Positions 48,947-62,391 of a stretch of 64,000 nt of DNA are shown here, piece after piece; the stretch's first letter is position 1; every line of letters starts with the position of its first letter. Origin of the DNA: Rutidosis leptorrhynchoides (Eukaryota > Streptophyta > Magnoliopsida > Asterales > Asteraceae); assembly GCF_046630445.1 (NCBI RefSeq), contig NC_092333.1, positions 98,058,001 to 98,122,000 on the forward strand. Direction: 5' to 3'. The position numbers and the translations under genes are program-made. The notes under the pieces were generated by a model. That model ran no database searches, was not told the origin of the DNA, and worked only from the letters and a program-made list of their open reading frames with translations.

Positions 48947-50424
48947 TGTAACATCCCGTCTTTTTCCGTTTGTTTTCTGTTTAATTATTTTAAAAGTCCG
49001 TTATATAATCGTAACATCTTCCGTTAATACGCGTTCTTAAAATATTCCATTTAGGTAATTCACGCACCCGCTCTTAAACTTGAGGGACTAAACTTGCCAA
49101 GAGGCCAAACTTGTGACTAGGTCAAATGGTCAACGCCATCTCCTCCATTCATTTCATCCTCTTTTTCTTTACTACTTCCAACTTTTCTCTCAAACCTCCA
49201 AATCAAAGATTCATCATCTATTTTCAATATAGCAATCAAACATAAAAACAAATTACATATTTGGAATCCTTACATCTTCCTCTTCAATTCCATACCGATT
49301 TCATCAAATTTGGGTAACTTTCTAAAAACGCTAGATTCTTTGTTCTTGATGCTTTTAACTTATAAAAGTATTAATTAGTGTCTATGGCTCAAGTCTAACA
49401 TGAATATATGATTTGTATGCTTGTTCTTGTCATTTTGATGTAACTAGCTTAAACTTGAAATGGGTGTGTTTGATCTTGAGTTTTGGTTGATCATATGTTG
49501 TTAGATGTTAAAAGTGCATGTATTAAATGTGTTACTAGCATCACTAGCTTCAATTTGGTATGTAAGTTGACTTGGAAAAGCCTCATTAACATGATTAAGG
49601 ATTTTATGATTGTTAGTTAGGGTTTGGTGGCCTTAAATGTGATCTTTGATGCATTAAAAGCCTTGCAATGTTGTTTGTAAGTGTTTAGTAGTATTGTATG
49701 CGTAATTACCTATGAAATGGTGTATTATATATGTGTATTAAGTTCCCGAATCATCTTATGCATTTTGAGAACTTGAAATCTTGATAATGAACCTTTAATG
49801 ATCACTTGACGAGAATTCGATTATTGTAAATGATATTTTTGTGTGATGAAAAGTGTTTAGTTGTATTCCTCGTTAAATTACCTTTCCAACGATATAAGAT
49901 ACGTGTTTTGAATGTTTACGGTTCATTAGTTATGGTTGTTTGAAGTTGAATTCGTGCATTAAGTGTTCAAACTACCCAGATTGCTGAACAGATACATGGA
50001 GCGGCGCTCCAATACCTTGAGCGGCGCTCCAAACCCAGCTGTCCAATATTTCTTTTTTTCGTTTAATTCTAACTATGCTACGCACCTCCGATTAACATGA
50101 AACTTGGCCAACATGCTTATATATGATTAAAAACCTCAGAAAAATAGTTCGGGACCTGACCCGAATGTGTTGACTTTTTCGTTGACTTTGACTTGACCAA
50201 AGTTGACTTTTATTCAAACTTAACCGAATACTTATGCAATCGTTCTAACATGATTTTATACTTATATCTTGCATGAAACTTGACATCGTGATTCACATGC
50301 TATCTATTAATCGAGTCGTAACGAGCCATTGGACTAATTGAACACTTTGACCAACTTCATGCTTACCGATATTGATACAACCTATTGTTTAGGTCGAGAC
50401 TAGCATTCTTTCTTGCACACATTT
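48947..50424 (+). mobile_element. LTR fragment E (Ty3/gypsy-like)
   Basis: Starts TGTAACATCCCGTC exactly where the LINE frame is broken (possible duplication TAATG before it). It contains two adjacent GAGCGGCGCTCC palindromes (49999 and 50019), a donor-like TTTGG|GTAACT near 49313, and UTR-like leader text. It is cut at 50425 by LTR F. No coding frame. Confidence 0.6.
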
Positions 50425-52906
50425 TGTGATGGCCCCGTCAAAACACTTAATGGCTCCATCACTTGGTCCCACAGCTTGACCGAACTTAAATGAATTTAAC
50501 AAACGACATTGCATTCTTTTATTTCAAAAGTTTCCCAAAAAGGAAAGCATACCAAAATATGTAGTTTAAAAGTAGCCCAACATATTAATAATCCAAAGTT
50601 GACACAAAACATTGCAACAACCCACAAGTAATAATTATTCAAAAACCGAATGCAAGCCAAAGTTTCATAAATTGTTTCATTAAAAATCTGCCCAAATGCA
50701 TGCAGACTCTTCTAAACACAGCGGAAGCATCACATAAACTCAAGTACCTGTGAAAACATGCGAGTAAACTGTCAACCCAAAGGTTGAGTGAATTATAGGT
50801 TTAAATAATTGAATAAACTTTAGACCACAGGATTTAAAAATGTTAGAAAACATTAAACATTATTCCATTATCAATGAGCCACCTGGTAACCACTTAACCC
50901 TTTATTTACCCTTGCCAAACACAATAAAAATATACACTGGATAGTGTATCTACAACAAAATACGAAGTACTAAACATTCCGATTATAAATTGCTAGCGCG
51001 ACGAGCTCGAAATGGGGTTGTCAAACCCGATAGATCTATCCGTAGGATTCGCGTTCACTGGTAGAAACCAATGATTACAGTTACCAGACTAGGGAATATT
51101 TTTGTCCAACTCACAATGAATAATTTAAATTTAATTGTCACTTGTGTCTAAACGTGAAATAAAATGCATGTAATCACATCCCAAAAATATACTTTGAAAA
51201 GTATGTAAAAACGGGACTATAACTCACCTTAATAGTAATGAAGTAACCAACACAATTAAGCGAACATCAAATGTAGTACAGTGATCAGAAATGATCACAA
51301 CGCCGACCTATAAATAAAGCAGGTCGATATAAATAACTAACTTAGGTCAAGTCTTAGTATGATAGCTATTGCACATGTTGCAAGTAATCATAGAACAAAA
51401 CTCAATATGCATCGGTTTGATCGGAACAGCTTACGGACACACACTTTCTATTTTTAGAAAGTTTCTATTTTTAGCAGGTTTCCATTTTTGGAAAGTTTCT
51501 ATTTTTGGAAAGTTTATAAGTTAGGAAAGTTTCCTTAATTAGAAAGTCAACAAAAGTCAACTGAAAGTCAAAGTCAACCGAAAGTCAACTCAAAAGTCAA
51601 CCTTGGTCAAACATAGTCAACGTTAATTTTTAAAAGTGTAAGTTATAATAATAATATAAGTTATAACGTTTATTAAAGTTAAATATGTCTAATTATGTCA
51701 TAACATAAGTTTAATTAAATTAAAATGAATTATTAAAGTTAATATAAGTTTAAATGATATAATTAATATAACATAAGTATTTAATTAATTAATTAAATAT
51801 TAGTCATAATATAAGAATTATTAATTAATAATAATTTTTAAATCATATCATAAGTATTATTAATTAATAATGAATTATTAATCATATCATAAGTTTCTAA
51901 TTATAATTATTAAATCATAAGTATTTAATAATTAAATTATAATTAAATAATAACTAAGTCTTATAATAATTAAATAATTATTTAATCCTTATTATAAGTC
52001 TTATTATAATAATCTCATAATATAAGTTTAATACTTATCATAAGTATTTTTCCATTAATAATGAAGTATTATTAATCATATGTTTAATTAAAAAGTTAAT
52101 TAAATCATAAATATTAATTAAATGATATAATAAATATATATATCATAAGTTGTAAATAATAATAATTACTTTTTTTTATCATAAGTAATTAAATTATAAT
52201 GAAATCCATTATTTATATCCTAAGTTTAATAATTAGTCAAAAGTTTTAAATCAAAAGTTCATCGGGTCGTATCCTGAGACCCGGGTGTCGGTTTTCGGCG
52301 AGCCTTACATATATCTCCGCCTAAGTTAACCACCCAACACTTTGGTACACTCAAGAACACCCCAAGAATAGTCCACAAGTCATGATGTACAGCCAACACA
52401 CCACTTGCAACTTCAATTCAATCAAAAACGTGTTTTGGACGTAACGGGTGATTCGTGGCTCGGATTGAGATGACCCGAACATGAAAGTTCGCCCCACCAT
52501 CAGTGCTAACGCACTAACACACCCTAAAGTCACCAAATATGGTCACAAAGTCGGACCAAACCTAGTTCATACCAAAATCACATTCAATCTTAACAAAATA
52601 ACACTTTGATCATAACTAGGGTTCCGGGAATCGAAACGACATGAATCCGGTGTCTAAAATTAATGTCTTGATGAGAGTAACTCATTTATATACTTTATTT
52701 TAACTTTTATATCAGTTACAAAGTCAGAAACACACGAAAAATCTGCTGTCCAAATTATATCAAACCGAAAACATATGTAAACGAGCAATTCTACGCATAC
52801 AATCAACATTACAACAACTAATACTCATCATACTATTAATAAATCATCAAAATACAGAAAAGTAAGGAAAAGTTAAAAGTTCTAGGGTTAGGGTTTATAC
52901 CCTAAT
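50425..52906 (-). mobile_element. LTR fragment F (Ty3/gypsy, related to A/C/G)
   Basis: The left end TGTGATGGCCCCGTCAAAA resembles the left end of solo LTR G (TGTAACGACCCGTCAAAA), so this is the 3' end of a minus-oriented LTR. The YTCAC-hairpin-AG cassette is at 50748-50791 (stem CAACC/GGTTG). The internal block TCTATCCGTAGGATTCGCG is shared with A and C LTRs. It is interrupted at 52907 by element C. The remaining part would lie beyond the window. Confidence 0.6.
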
Positions 52907-55900
52907 TGAAATGTCCCGTTTTTATTGATTAAAAACGTTCCATATTAATTGATTTCGTTGCGAGGTTTTGACCTCTATATGAGACGTTTTTCAAAGACTG
53001 CATTCATTTTAAAACAAACCATAATCTTTATTTCATCAATAAAGGTTTAAAAAACTTTACGTAGATTATCAAATAATGATAATCTAAAATATCCTATTTA
53101 CACACGACCATTACATAATGGTTTACAATACAAATATGTTACAACAAAATAAGTTTCTTGAATGCAGTTTTTACACAATATCATACAAGCATGGACTCCA
53201 AATCTCGTCCTTATTTAAGTATGCGACAGCGGAAGCTCTTAATAATCACCTGAGAATAAACATGCTTAAAACGTCAACAAAAATGTTGGTGAGTTATAGG
53301 TTTAACCTATATATATCAAATCATAATAATAGACCACAGGATTTCATATTTCAATACACATCCCATACATAGAGATAAAAATCATTCATATGGTGAACAC
53401 TTGGTAACCAACATTAACAAGATGCATATATAAGAATATCCCCATCATTCCGGGACACCCTTCGGATATGATATAAATTTTGAAGTACTAAAACATCCGG
53501 TACTTTGGATGGGGTTTGTTAGGCCCAATAGATCTATCTTTAGGATTCGCGTCAATTAGGGTGTCTGTTCCCTAATTCTTATATTACCAGACTTAATATA
53601 AAGGGGCATATTCGATTTCGATAATTCAACCATAGAATGTAGTTTCACGTACTTGTGTCTATTTTGTAAATCATTTATAAAACCTGCATGTATTCTCATC
53701 CCAAAAATATTAGATTTTAAAAGTGGGACTATAACTCACTTTCACAGATTTTTACTTCGTCGGGAAATAAGACTTGGCCACTGGTTGATTCACGAACCTA
53801 TAACAATATATACATATATATCAAAGTATGTTCAAAATATATTTACAACACTTTTAATATATTTTGATGTTTTAAGTTTATTAAGTCAGCTGTCCTCGTT
53901 AGTAACCTACAACTAGTTGTCCACAGTTAGATGTACAGAAATAAATCGATAAATATTATCTTGAATCAATCCACGACCCAGTGTATACGTATCTCAGTAT
54001 TGATCATAACTCAAACTATATATATTTTGGAATCAACCTCAACCCTGTATAGCTAACTCCAACATTCACATATAGAGTGTCTATGGTTGTTCTGAAATAT
54101 ATATAGATGTGTCGACATGATAGGTCGAAACATTTTATACGTGTCTATGGTATCTCAAGATTACATAATATACAATACAAGTTGATTAAGTTATGGTTGG
54201 AATAGATTTGTTACCAATTTTCACGTAGCTAAAATGAGAAAAATTATCCAATCTTGTTTTACCCATAACTTCTTCATTTTAAATCCGTTTTGAGTGAATC
54301 AAATTGCTATGGTTTCATATTGAACTTTATTTTATGAATCTAAACAGAAAAAGTATAGGTTTATCGTCTGAAAAATAAGTTACAAGTCGTTTTTGTAAAG
54401 GTAGTCATTTCAGTCGAAAGAACGACGTCTAGATGACCATTTTAGAAAACATACTTCCACTTTGAGTTTAACCATAATTTTTGGATATAGTTTCATGTTC
54501 ATAATAAAACTCATTTTCTCAGAATTACAACTTTTAAATCAAAGTTTATCATAGTTTTTAATTAACTAACCCAAAACAGCCCGCGGTGTTACTACGACGG
54601 CGTAAATCCGGTTTTACGGTGTTTTTCGTGTTTCCAGGTTTTAAATCATTAAGTTAGCATATCATATAGATATAGAACATGTGTTTAGTTGATTTTAAAA
54701 GTCAAGTTAGAAGGATTAACTTTTGTTTGCGAACAAGTTTAGAATTAACTAAACTATGTTCTAGTGATTACAAGTTTAAACCTTCGAATAAGATAGCTTT
54801 ATATATATGAATCGAATGATGTTATGAATATCATTACTACCTTAAGTTTCTTGGATAAACCTACTGGAAAAGAGAAAAATGGATCTAGCTTCAACGGATC
54901 CTTGGATGGCTCGAAGTTCTTGAAGCAGAATCATGACACGAAAACAAGTTCAAGTAAGATCATCACTTGAAATAAGATTGTTATAGTTATAGAAATTGAA
55001 CCAAAGTTTGAATATGATTATTACCTTGTATTAGAATATTAACCTACTATAAGAAACAAAGATTTCTTGAGGTTGGATGATCACCTTACAAGATTGGAAG
55101 TGAGCTAGCAAACTTGAAAGTATTCTTGATTTTATGTAACTAGAACTTGTAGAATATATGAAGAACACTTAGAACTTGAAGATAGAACTTGAGAGAGATC
55201 AATTAGATTAAGAAAATTGAAGAATGAAAGTGTTTGTAGGTGTTTTTGGTCGTTGGTGTATGGATTAGATATAAAGGATATGTAATTTTGTTTTCATGTA
55301 AATAAGTCATGAATGATTACTCATATTTTTGTAATTTTATGAGATATTTCATGCTAGTTGCCAAATGATGGTTCCCACATGTGTTAGGTGACTTACATGG
55401 GCTACTAAGAGCTGATAATTGGAGTGTATATATGTAACGACCCGTCAAAATCGCTATTGACGTGGCACGTTAATCATTGATTCCACAGTGAGGTTTTGAC
55501 CTCTATATGATACGTTTTGATAAAATATTGCATTCATTAAAATAAGTGACTTTCTAAACATAGAAAGTTATAAACATGTGGGCGAGTGCTTAGGTATAAG
55601 CAAAACCCCGAAATACATAAGTCTTTAATTTACAGGTTGACATCACAGTCCAGTTATTTATTACACAACGCAGTTTTATTTTGAATGCAATAAACTTTGT
55701 ACAAAGCATGAGAGACTCCATGCAGGCAACAAGCACATCACAGCGGAAGCATTCTAAGGACCTGAGAATAAAACATGCTAAAAAGTCAACACGAATGTTG
55801 GTGAGTTATAGGTTTAATTGCTCGAGTCATAAACATATATAAAGATAGACCACAAGATTTCATCAAAAGTTTATCAATAGATTCTACGTAACAGAGCACC

Positions 55901-57338
55901 CTGGTAACTAAACTTAACGCTATAGTGATAATTACCCCATTCATTTTAATACACGCAAATCAACGTGTCTTAAACTCAAATAACATACGTCCGTTAAAAG
56001 GCTAGCGCTCTAGCTCGGACGGGGATGTCAAGCCCTATGGATCCATATACAATTATTCGCGCCCACCAGTCCATATCCTATGTACTGGCAGCTACTAGTT
56101 ACCAAAGCTAAGGGATTTTCGGTTTAACTCAGTGTAGAATTTAGTATGTACTTGTGTCTTATCGCGTTTAAAATAAATTGCATATATTCTCAGCCCAAAA
56201 ATATTTAAAGTATTTAAAAAGGGAGACTATAAACTCACAGTTCAATATTGAGACTCAATATTGTAGGCAAATTGCGTAGACGTAATGATGGTAGATGACT
56301 GTATGGTTGGCCTTGGATTCAAATAGTGTTTTCACTGTAGCACTGTAGCAAAATACGGTTTCACTGTAGCAAATAGTGTTTTACTGTAGCAAAGTAATTT
56401 TTACTGTAGAAAAGTCGTTTTTACTTGTACATATATATACATACATATAATTGTTCATGAATCGTCGAGAGTAGTCAAAGGTAATTGTATATATGTAACA
56501 GTTCTAAAATTTTGAGACTCAATCTAACAGACTTTGTTTAACGTGTTAAAATAATAAATCGTATAGAGAATTGGTTTAAATAAGTCAAAAATTTTCGGGT
56601 CATCACAATATACCAATAGTACATACATCTAAAAGCTGTGTATTGTACGAGTACGAATACGGGTGCATACGAGTAGAATTGTTGATGAAACTGAACGAGG
56701 ATGTAATTGTAAGCATTTTTGTTAAGTAGAAGTATTTTGATAAGTGTATTGAAGTCTTTCAAAAGTGTATAAATACATATTAAAACACTACATGTATATA
56801 CATTTTAACTGAGTCGTTAAGTCATCGTTAGTCGTTACATGTAAGTGTTGTTTTGAAACCTTTAGGTTAACGATCTTGTTAAATGTTGTTAACCCAATGT
56901 TTATAATATCAAATGAGATTTTAAATTATTATATTATCATGATATTATCATGTATGAATATCTCTTAATATGATATATATATACATTAAATGTCTTTACA
57001 ACGATAATCGTTACATATATGTCTCGTTTAAAAATCATTAAGTTAGTAGTCTTGTTTTTACATATGTAGTTCATTGTTAATATACTTAATGATATGTTTA
57101 CTTATCATAGTATCATGTTAACTATATATATATCCATATATATGTCATCATATAGTTTTTACAAGTTTTAACGTTCGTGAATCACCGGTCAACTTGGGTG
57201 GTCAATTGTCTATATGAAACATATTTCAATTAATCAAGTCTTAACAAGTTTGATTGCTTAACATGTTGGAAACATTTAATCATGTAAATATCAATCTCAA
57301 TTAATATATATAAACATGGAAAAGTCCGGGTCACTACA
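52907..57338 (-). mobile_element. 3' LTR of element C, containing solo LTR G
   Basis: Minus strand starts TGTAGTGACCCGGAC at 57338 and ends GGGACATTTCA at 52907. Without the G insertion it is about 3.25 kb, matching LTR A. The cassette CTCAC-CAACA/TGTTG-AG lies at 53250-53293. Confidence 0.9.
55433..56607 (-). mobile_element. Solo LTR G with perfect ATATA duplication
   Basis: 1175 bp bounded by ATATA (55428-55432 and 56608-56612). Removing it restores the sequence seen in LTR A near 4250. Minus strand starts TGTGATGACCCGAAAAT and ends GACGGGTCGTTACA. It is related to A/C LTRs (shared GTTGGTGAGTTATAGGTTTA). The hairpin cassette is at 55762-55805, with a TTCG loop. No internal region, so it arose by LTR-LTR recombination. 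Confidence 0.93.
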
Positions 57339-57353
57339 GTACCTACCCGTTAA
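57339..57353 (-). other. Polypurine tract of element C
   Basis: Minus strand TTAACGGGTAGGTAC directly before the 3' LTR. An exact second copy lies at 62093-62107. Confidence 0.75.
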
Positions 57354-57373
57354 ATAAATTTCGTCCCGAAATT

Positions 57374-60300
57374 TTAAGCTGTTGAAGGTGTTGACGAATC
57401 TTCTGGAAATAGATGCGGGTATTTCTTCTTCATCTGATCTTCACGCTCCCAGGTGAACTCGGGTCCTCTACGAGCATTCCATCGAACCTTAACAATTGGT
57501 ATCTTGTTTTGCTTAAGTCTTTTAACCTCACGATCCATTATTTCGACGGGTTCTTCGATGAATTGAAGTTTTTCGTTGATTTGGATTTCATCTAACGGAA
57601 TAGTGAGATCTTCTTTAGCAAAACATTTCTTTAAATTCGAGACGTGTAAAGTGTTATGTACAGCCGCGAGTTGTTGAGGTAACTCAAGTCGGTAAGCTAC
57701 TGGTCCGACACGATCAATAATCTTGAATGGTTCAATATACCTTGAATTTAATTTCCCTCGTTTACCAAATCGAACAACGCCTTTCCAAGGTGCAACTTTA
57801 AGCATGACCATCTCTCCAATTTCAAATTCTATATCTTTTCTTTTAATGTCAGCGTTGCTCTTTTGTCGACTTTGGGCGGTTTTCAACCGTTGTTGAATTT
57901 GGATGATCTTCTCGGTAGTTTCTTGTATAATCTCCGGACCCGTAATCTGTCTATCCCCCACTTCACTCCAACAAATCGGAGACCTGCACTTTCTACCATA
58001 AAGTGCTTCAAACGGCGCCATCTCAATGTTTGAATGGTAGCTGTTGTTGTAGGAAAATTCTGCTAACGGTAGATGTCGATCCCAACTGTTTCCGAAATCA
58101 ATAACACATGCTCGTAGCATGTCTTCAAGCGTTTGTATCGTCCTTTTGCTCTACCCATCAGTTTGTGGATGATAGGCAGTACTCATGTCTAGACGAGTTC
58201 CTAATGCTTGCTGTAATGTCTGCCAGAATCTTGAAATAAATCTGCCATCCCTATCAGAGATAATAGAGATTGGTATTCCATGTCTGGAGACGACTTCCTT
58301 CAAATACAGTCGTGCTAACTTCTCCATCTTGTCATCTTCTCTTATTGGCAGGAAGTGTGCTGATTTGGTGAGACGATCAACTATTACCCAAATAGTATCA
58401 AAAACACTTGCAGTCCTTGGCAATTTAGTGATGAAATCCATGGTAATGTTTTCCCATTTCCATTCCGGGATTTCGGGTTGTTGAAGTAGACCTGATGGTT
58501 TCTGATGCTCAGCTTTGACCTTAGAACACATCAAACATTCTCCTACGTATTTAGCAACATCGGCTTTCATACCCGGCCACCAAAAATGTTTCTTGAGATC
58601 CTTGTACATCTTCCCCGTTCCAGGATGTATTGAGTATCTGGTTTTATGAGCTTCTCTAAGTACCATTTCTCTCATATCTCCAAATTTTGGTACCCAAATC
58701 CTTTCAGCCCTATACCGGGTTCCGTCTTCCCGAATATTAAGATGCTTCTCCGATCCTTTGGGTATTTCATCTTTTAAATTTCCCTCTTTTAAAACTCCTT
58801 GTTGCGCCTCCTTTATTTGAGTAGTAAGGTTATTATGAATCATTATATTCATAGATTTTACTCAAATGGGTTCTCTGTCCTTCCTGCTCAAGGCATCGGC
58901 TACCACATTTGCCTTCCCCGGGTGGTAACGAATCTCAAAGTCATAATCATTCAATAATTCAATCCACCTACGCTGCCTCATATTCAGTTGTTTCTGATTA
59001 AATATGTGTTGAAGACTTTTGTGGTCGGTATATATAATACTTTTGACCCCATATAAGTAGTGCCTCCAAGTCTTTAATGCAAAAACAATCGCGCCTAATT
59101 CCAAATCATGCGTCGTATAATTTTGTTCGTGAATCTTCAATTGTCTAGACGCATAAGCAATCACCTTCGTTCGTTGCATTAATACACAACCGAGACCTTG
59201 CTTTGATGCATCACAATAAATCACAAAATCATCATTCCCTTCAGGCAATGACAATATAGGTGCCGTAGTTAGCTTTTTCTTCAATAACTGAAACGCTTTC
59301 TCTTGTTCATCATTCCATTCAAATTTCTTCCCTTTATGCGTTAATGCAGTCAAGGGTTTTGCTATTCTGGAAAAGTCTTGGATGAACCTTCTGTAGTAAC
59401 CAGCTAGTCCTAAAAACTGGCGTATGTGTTTCGGAGTTTTCGGGGTTTCCCACTTTTCAACAGTTTCTATCTTTGCCGGATCCACCTTAATACCTTCTTT
59501 GTTCACTATGTGACCGAGGAATTGAACTTCTTCCAACCAAAATGCACATTTTGAAAACTTAGCGTACAATTCTTCCTTCCTCAATACTTCTAACACCTTT
59601 CTCAAATGTTCACCGTGTTCTTGGTCATTCTTTGAGTAATATGTCATCAATGAAAATAATGACAAACTTGTTAAGGTATGGTCCACACACTCGGTTCATA
59701 AGGTCCATGAACACAGCTGGTGCATTAGTTAAACCAAACGGCATGACCATAAACTCGTAATGACCGTAACGTGTTCTGAAAGCAGTCTTTGGAATATCAT
59801 CTTCTTTCACTCGCATTTGATGATACACGGAACGTAAGTCAATCTTTGAATAAACAGACGAGCCTTGTAGTTGATCAAATAAGTCATCGATTCTCGGTAG
59901 TGGGTAGCGGTTCTTGATGGTAAGTTTGTTCAACTCTCGGTAGTCGATACACAACCTGAATGTACCATCTTTCTTCTTGACAAACAAAACAGGAGCTCCC
60001 CACGGTGATGTGCTTGGTCGAATGAAACCACGCTCTAAAAGTTCTTCTAATTGGCTTTGCAGTTCTTTCATCTCGCTGGGTGTGAGTCTGTAAGGAGCAC
60101 GAGCTATTGGTGCAGCTCCTGGTACAAGATCTATTTGAAATTCAACGGATCGATGTGGGGGTAATCCCGGTAATTCTTTCAGAAATACATCGGGAAATTC
60201 TTTTGCAATGGGAACATCATTGATGCTCTTTTCTTCAGTTTGTACTTTCTCGACGTGTGCTAGAACAGCATAGCAACCTTTTCTTATTAGTTTTTGTGCC

Positions 60301-60401
60301 TTCAAATTACTAATAAGATGTAGCTTCGTGTTGCCCTTTTCTCCGTACACCATTAAGGGTTTTCCTTTTTCTCGTATAATGCGAATTACATTTTGTAACA
60401 A
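57374..60401 (-). pseudogene. pol: Pol of element C: protease end, RT, RNase H, integrase, chromodomain-like tail
   Basis: Continues gag in another frame from about 60400. RT motifs: [39 protein letters not shown] and FIDDIL near 59645, where the frame shifts. RNase [25 protein letters not shown]-type core, [14 protein letters not shown] at 58864-58862. Integrase: HHCC finger with [12 protein letters not shown] and CLMC intact, MDFITKLPR and SDRDGRF aspartates present. At 58151-58153 a TAG stop occurs, and two codons later the active-site Glu position reads Lys. The C-terminus has [19 protein letters not shown], a chromodomain-like tail. All catalytic domains are recognisable but none could be translated as one protein. 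Confidence 0.93.
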
Positions 60402-61954
60402 ACGATCTCTGCTTTCACTTCTTTCAACCAGTCCATACCGATTATCACATCAAAACTCCCTAACTCTACTGGTATCAAATCAATCTTAAATGTTTCGCTA
60501 ACTAGTTTAATTTCTTGATTCCGACATATATTATCTGCTGAAATTAATTTACCATTTGCTAATTCGAGTAAAAATTTACTATCCAAAGGCGTCAATGGAC
60601 AACTTAATTTAGCACTAAAATCTATACTCATATAGCTTCTATCCGCACCCGAATCAAATAAAATGTAAGCAGATTTATTGTCAATAAGAAACGTACCCGT
60701 AACAAGCTCCGGGTCTTCCTGTGCCTCTACCGCATTAATATTGAAAACTCTTCCGCGGCCTTGTCCATTCGTGTTCTCCTGGTTCGGGCAAACTCTAATA
60801 ATGTGGCCCAGTTTTCCACATTTATAACAAACTACATTGGCATAACTTGCTCCGACACTACTTGCTCCGCCATTACTCATTCCGACACCATTTGTTCCTT
60901 TCGTTCTATTAACCCCTGGTCCGTAGACCTCACACTTCGCCGCGCTATGACCATTTCTTTTACACTTGTTGCAAAATTTGGTGCAGAACCCCGAGTGATA
61001 CTTTTCACACCTTTGGCATAGCTGCTTCTGATTGTTGTTGTTGCTGTTGTTGTTGTTGTTGCGGTTATTATTGTTGTTGGGATGATTGTTGTAGTTGCTG
61101 TTGTTGTTGTTGTTGTTGTTGGGCCGTTTGTTGTAGTTGCGATTGATGTTGCGATTGTTGGGATAATTGTTGCGATTATTGTTGTAATTGCTGTTGTTGT
61201 TGTATTGGTGATTCTTATCACCGTTTTCCTCCCACTTTCTTTTGACTTGCTTCACATCGGCCTCTTCAGCAGTCTGTTCTTTAATTCTTTCTTCAATCTG
61301 GTTCACTAGTTTGTGAGCCATTCTACATGCCTGTTGTATGGAGGCGGGCTCGTGTGAACTTATATCTTCTTGGATTCTTTCCGGTAATCCTTTCACAAAC
61401 GCGTCGATCTTCTCTTCCTCATCTTCGAATGCTCCCGGACACAATAGGCACAATTCCGTGAATCATCTTTCGTACGTGGTAATATCAAATCCTTGGGTTC
61501 GTAACCCTCTAAGTTCTGTCTTGAGCTTATTGACCTCGGTTCTGGGACGGTACTTCTCGTTCATCAAGTGCTTGAATGCTGACCACGGTAGTGCGTACAC
61601 ATCATCTTGTCCCACTTGCTCTAGATAGGTATTCCACCATGTTAACGCAGAACCTGTGAAGGTATGCGTAGCGTACTTCAGTTTGTCCTCTTCAGTACAC
61701 TTACTTATGGCAAACACCGATTCGACCTTCTCGGTCCACCGTTTCAATCCGATCGGTCCTTCGGTTCCATCAAATTCCAAAGGTTTGCAGGCAGTGAATT
61801 CTTTGTAGGTGCATCCTACACGATTTCCTGTACTGCTAGATCCAAGGTTATTGTTGGTATGTAGCACAGCCTGTACTGCGGCTATGTTTGAAGCTAGAAA
61901 AGTACCGAATTCCTCTTCATTCATATTCACGGTGTGTCGAGTAGTCGGTGCCAT
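60386..61954 (-). pseudogene. gag: Gag (and protease) of element C, one stop
   Basis: Starts MAPTTRHTVNMNEEEF at 61954. Capsid domain with CKPLEFDGTEGPIGLKRW, then TGA at 61465-61463, then the same frame resumes (DEEEKIDAFVKGLPERIQED). A long Asn-rich linker (NNN/RNN repeats) is encoded by AAC/AAT runs at 61020-61210. CCHC knuckles CNKCKRNGHSAAKC and CYKCGKLGHIIRVC follow, and the protease motif DSGADRSYMS near 60650. The frame ends at 60386 inside an A4 run, with pol continuing in the -1 frame. This may be a one-base loss or, less likely, programmed shifting. Confidence 0.9.
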
Positions 61955-62092
61955 TTCCTTCAAAATAGTCAAATGGAACAAGTTAATCATACAGAATATT
62001 AAGAGTAGTTAATAGTATTTCGTAGCATAATATGAACTCATTTATAAAAGCTTTTTCTTCATATTAGCGTTTTATAAGTTTAAATTCGGGTA

Positions 62093-62107
62093 GTACCTAC
62101 CCGTTAA
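62093..62107 (-). other. Internal copy of the polypurine tract, in a hairpin
   Basis: Minus strand TTAACGGGTAGGTAC is identical to the tract beside the 3' LTR. Here it overlaps a perfect inverted repeat CGGGTAG-TAC-CTACCCG (62087-62103). It lies between the F-box ORF and gag. Confidence 0.6.
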
Positions 62108-62391
62108 GTTCATACTTAGTAGCTAATATACAATTCAACTACTACAATTCTATATAAAAAACTGATTATAATAATATTTCGCGTTCAAACTTTTACACAA
62201 TATTTTACAAACTTACAATACCGCTTATTTTACATATAGCATGAAATATAGCACACAATAAATTTGATACAAGATGGTTGTGAAGATAATTCTAGCTAGT
62301 ACACAAGTCGTTCAGCAAAGGCAATAAAGACACGTAATTCATACGTCCAGAAACAAGTCATGCATTCTGGTTTTACTAGGATTACTTTCCA

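Noticed and set aside
60386..60401. Programmed -1 frameshift between gag and pol of element C
   Set aside because: Related elements, including D here, fuse gag and pol in one frame, and C carries many other lesions, so a one-base loss in an A-run is simpler.
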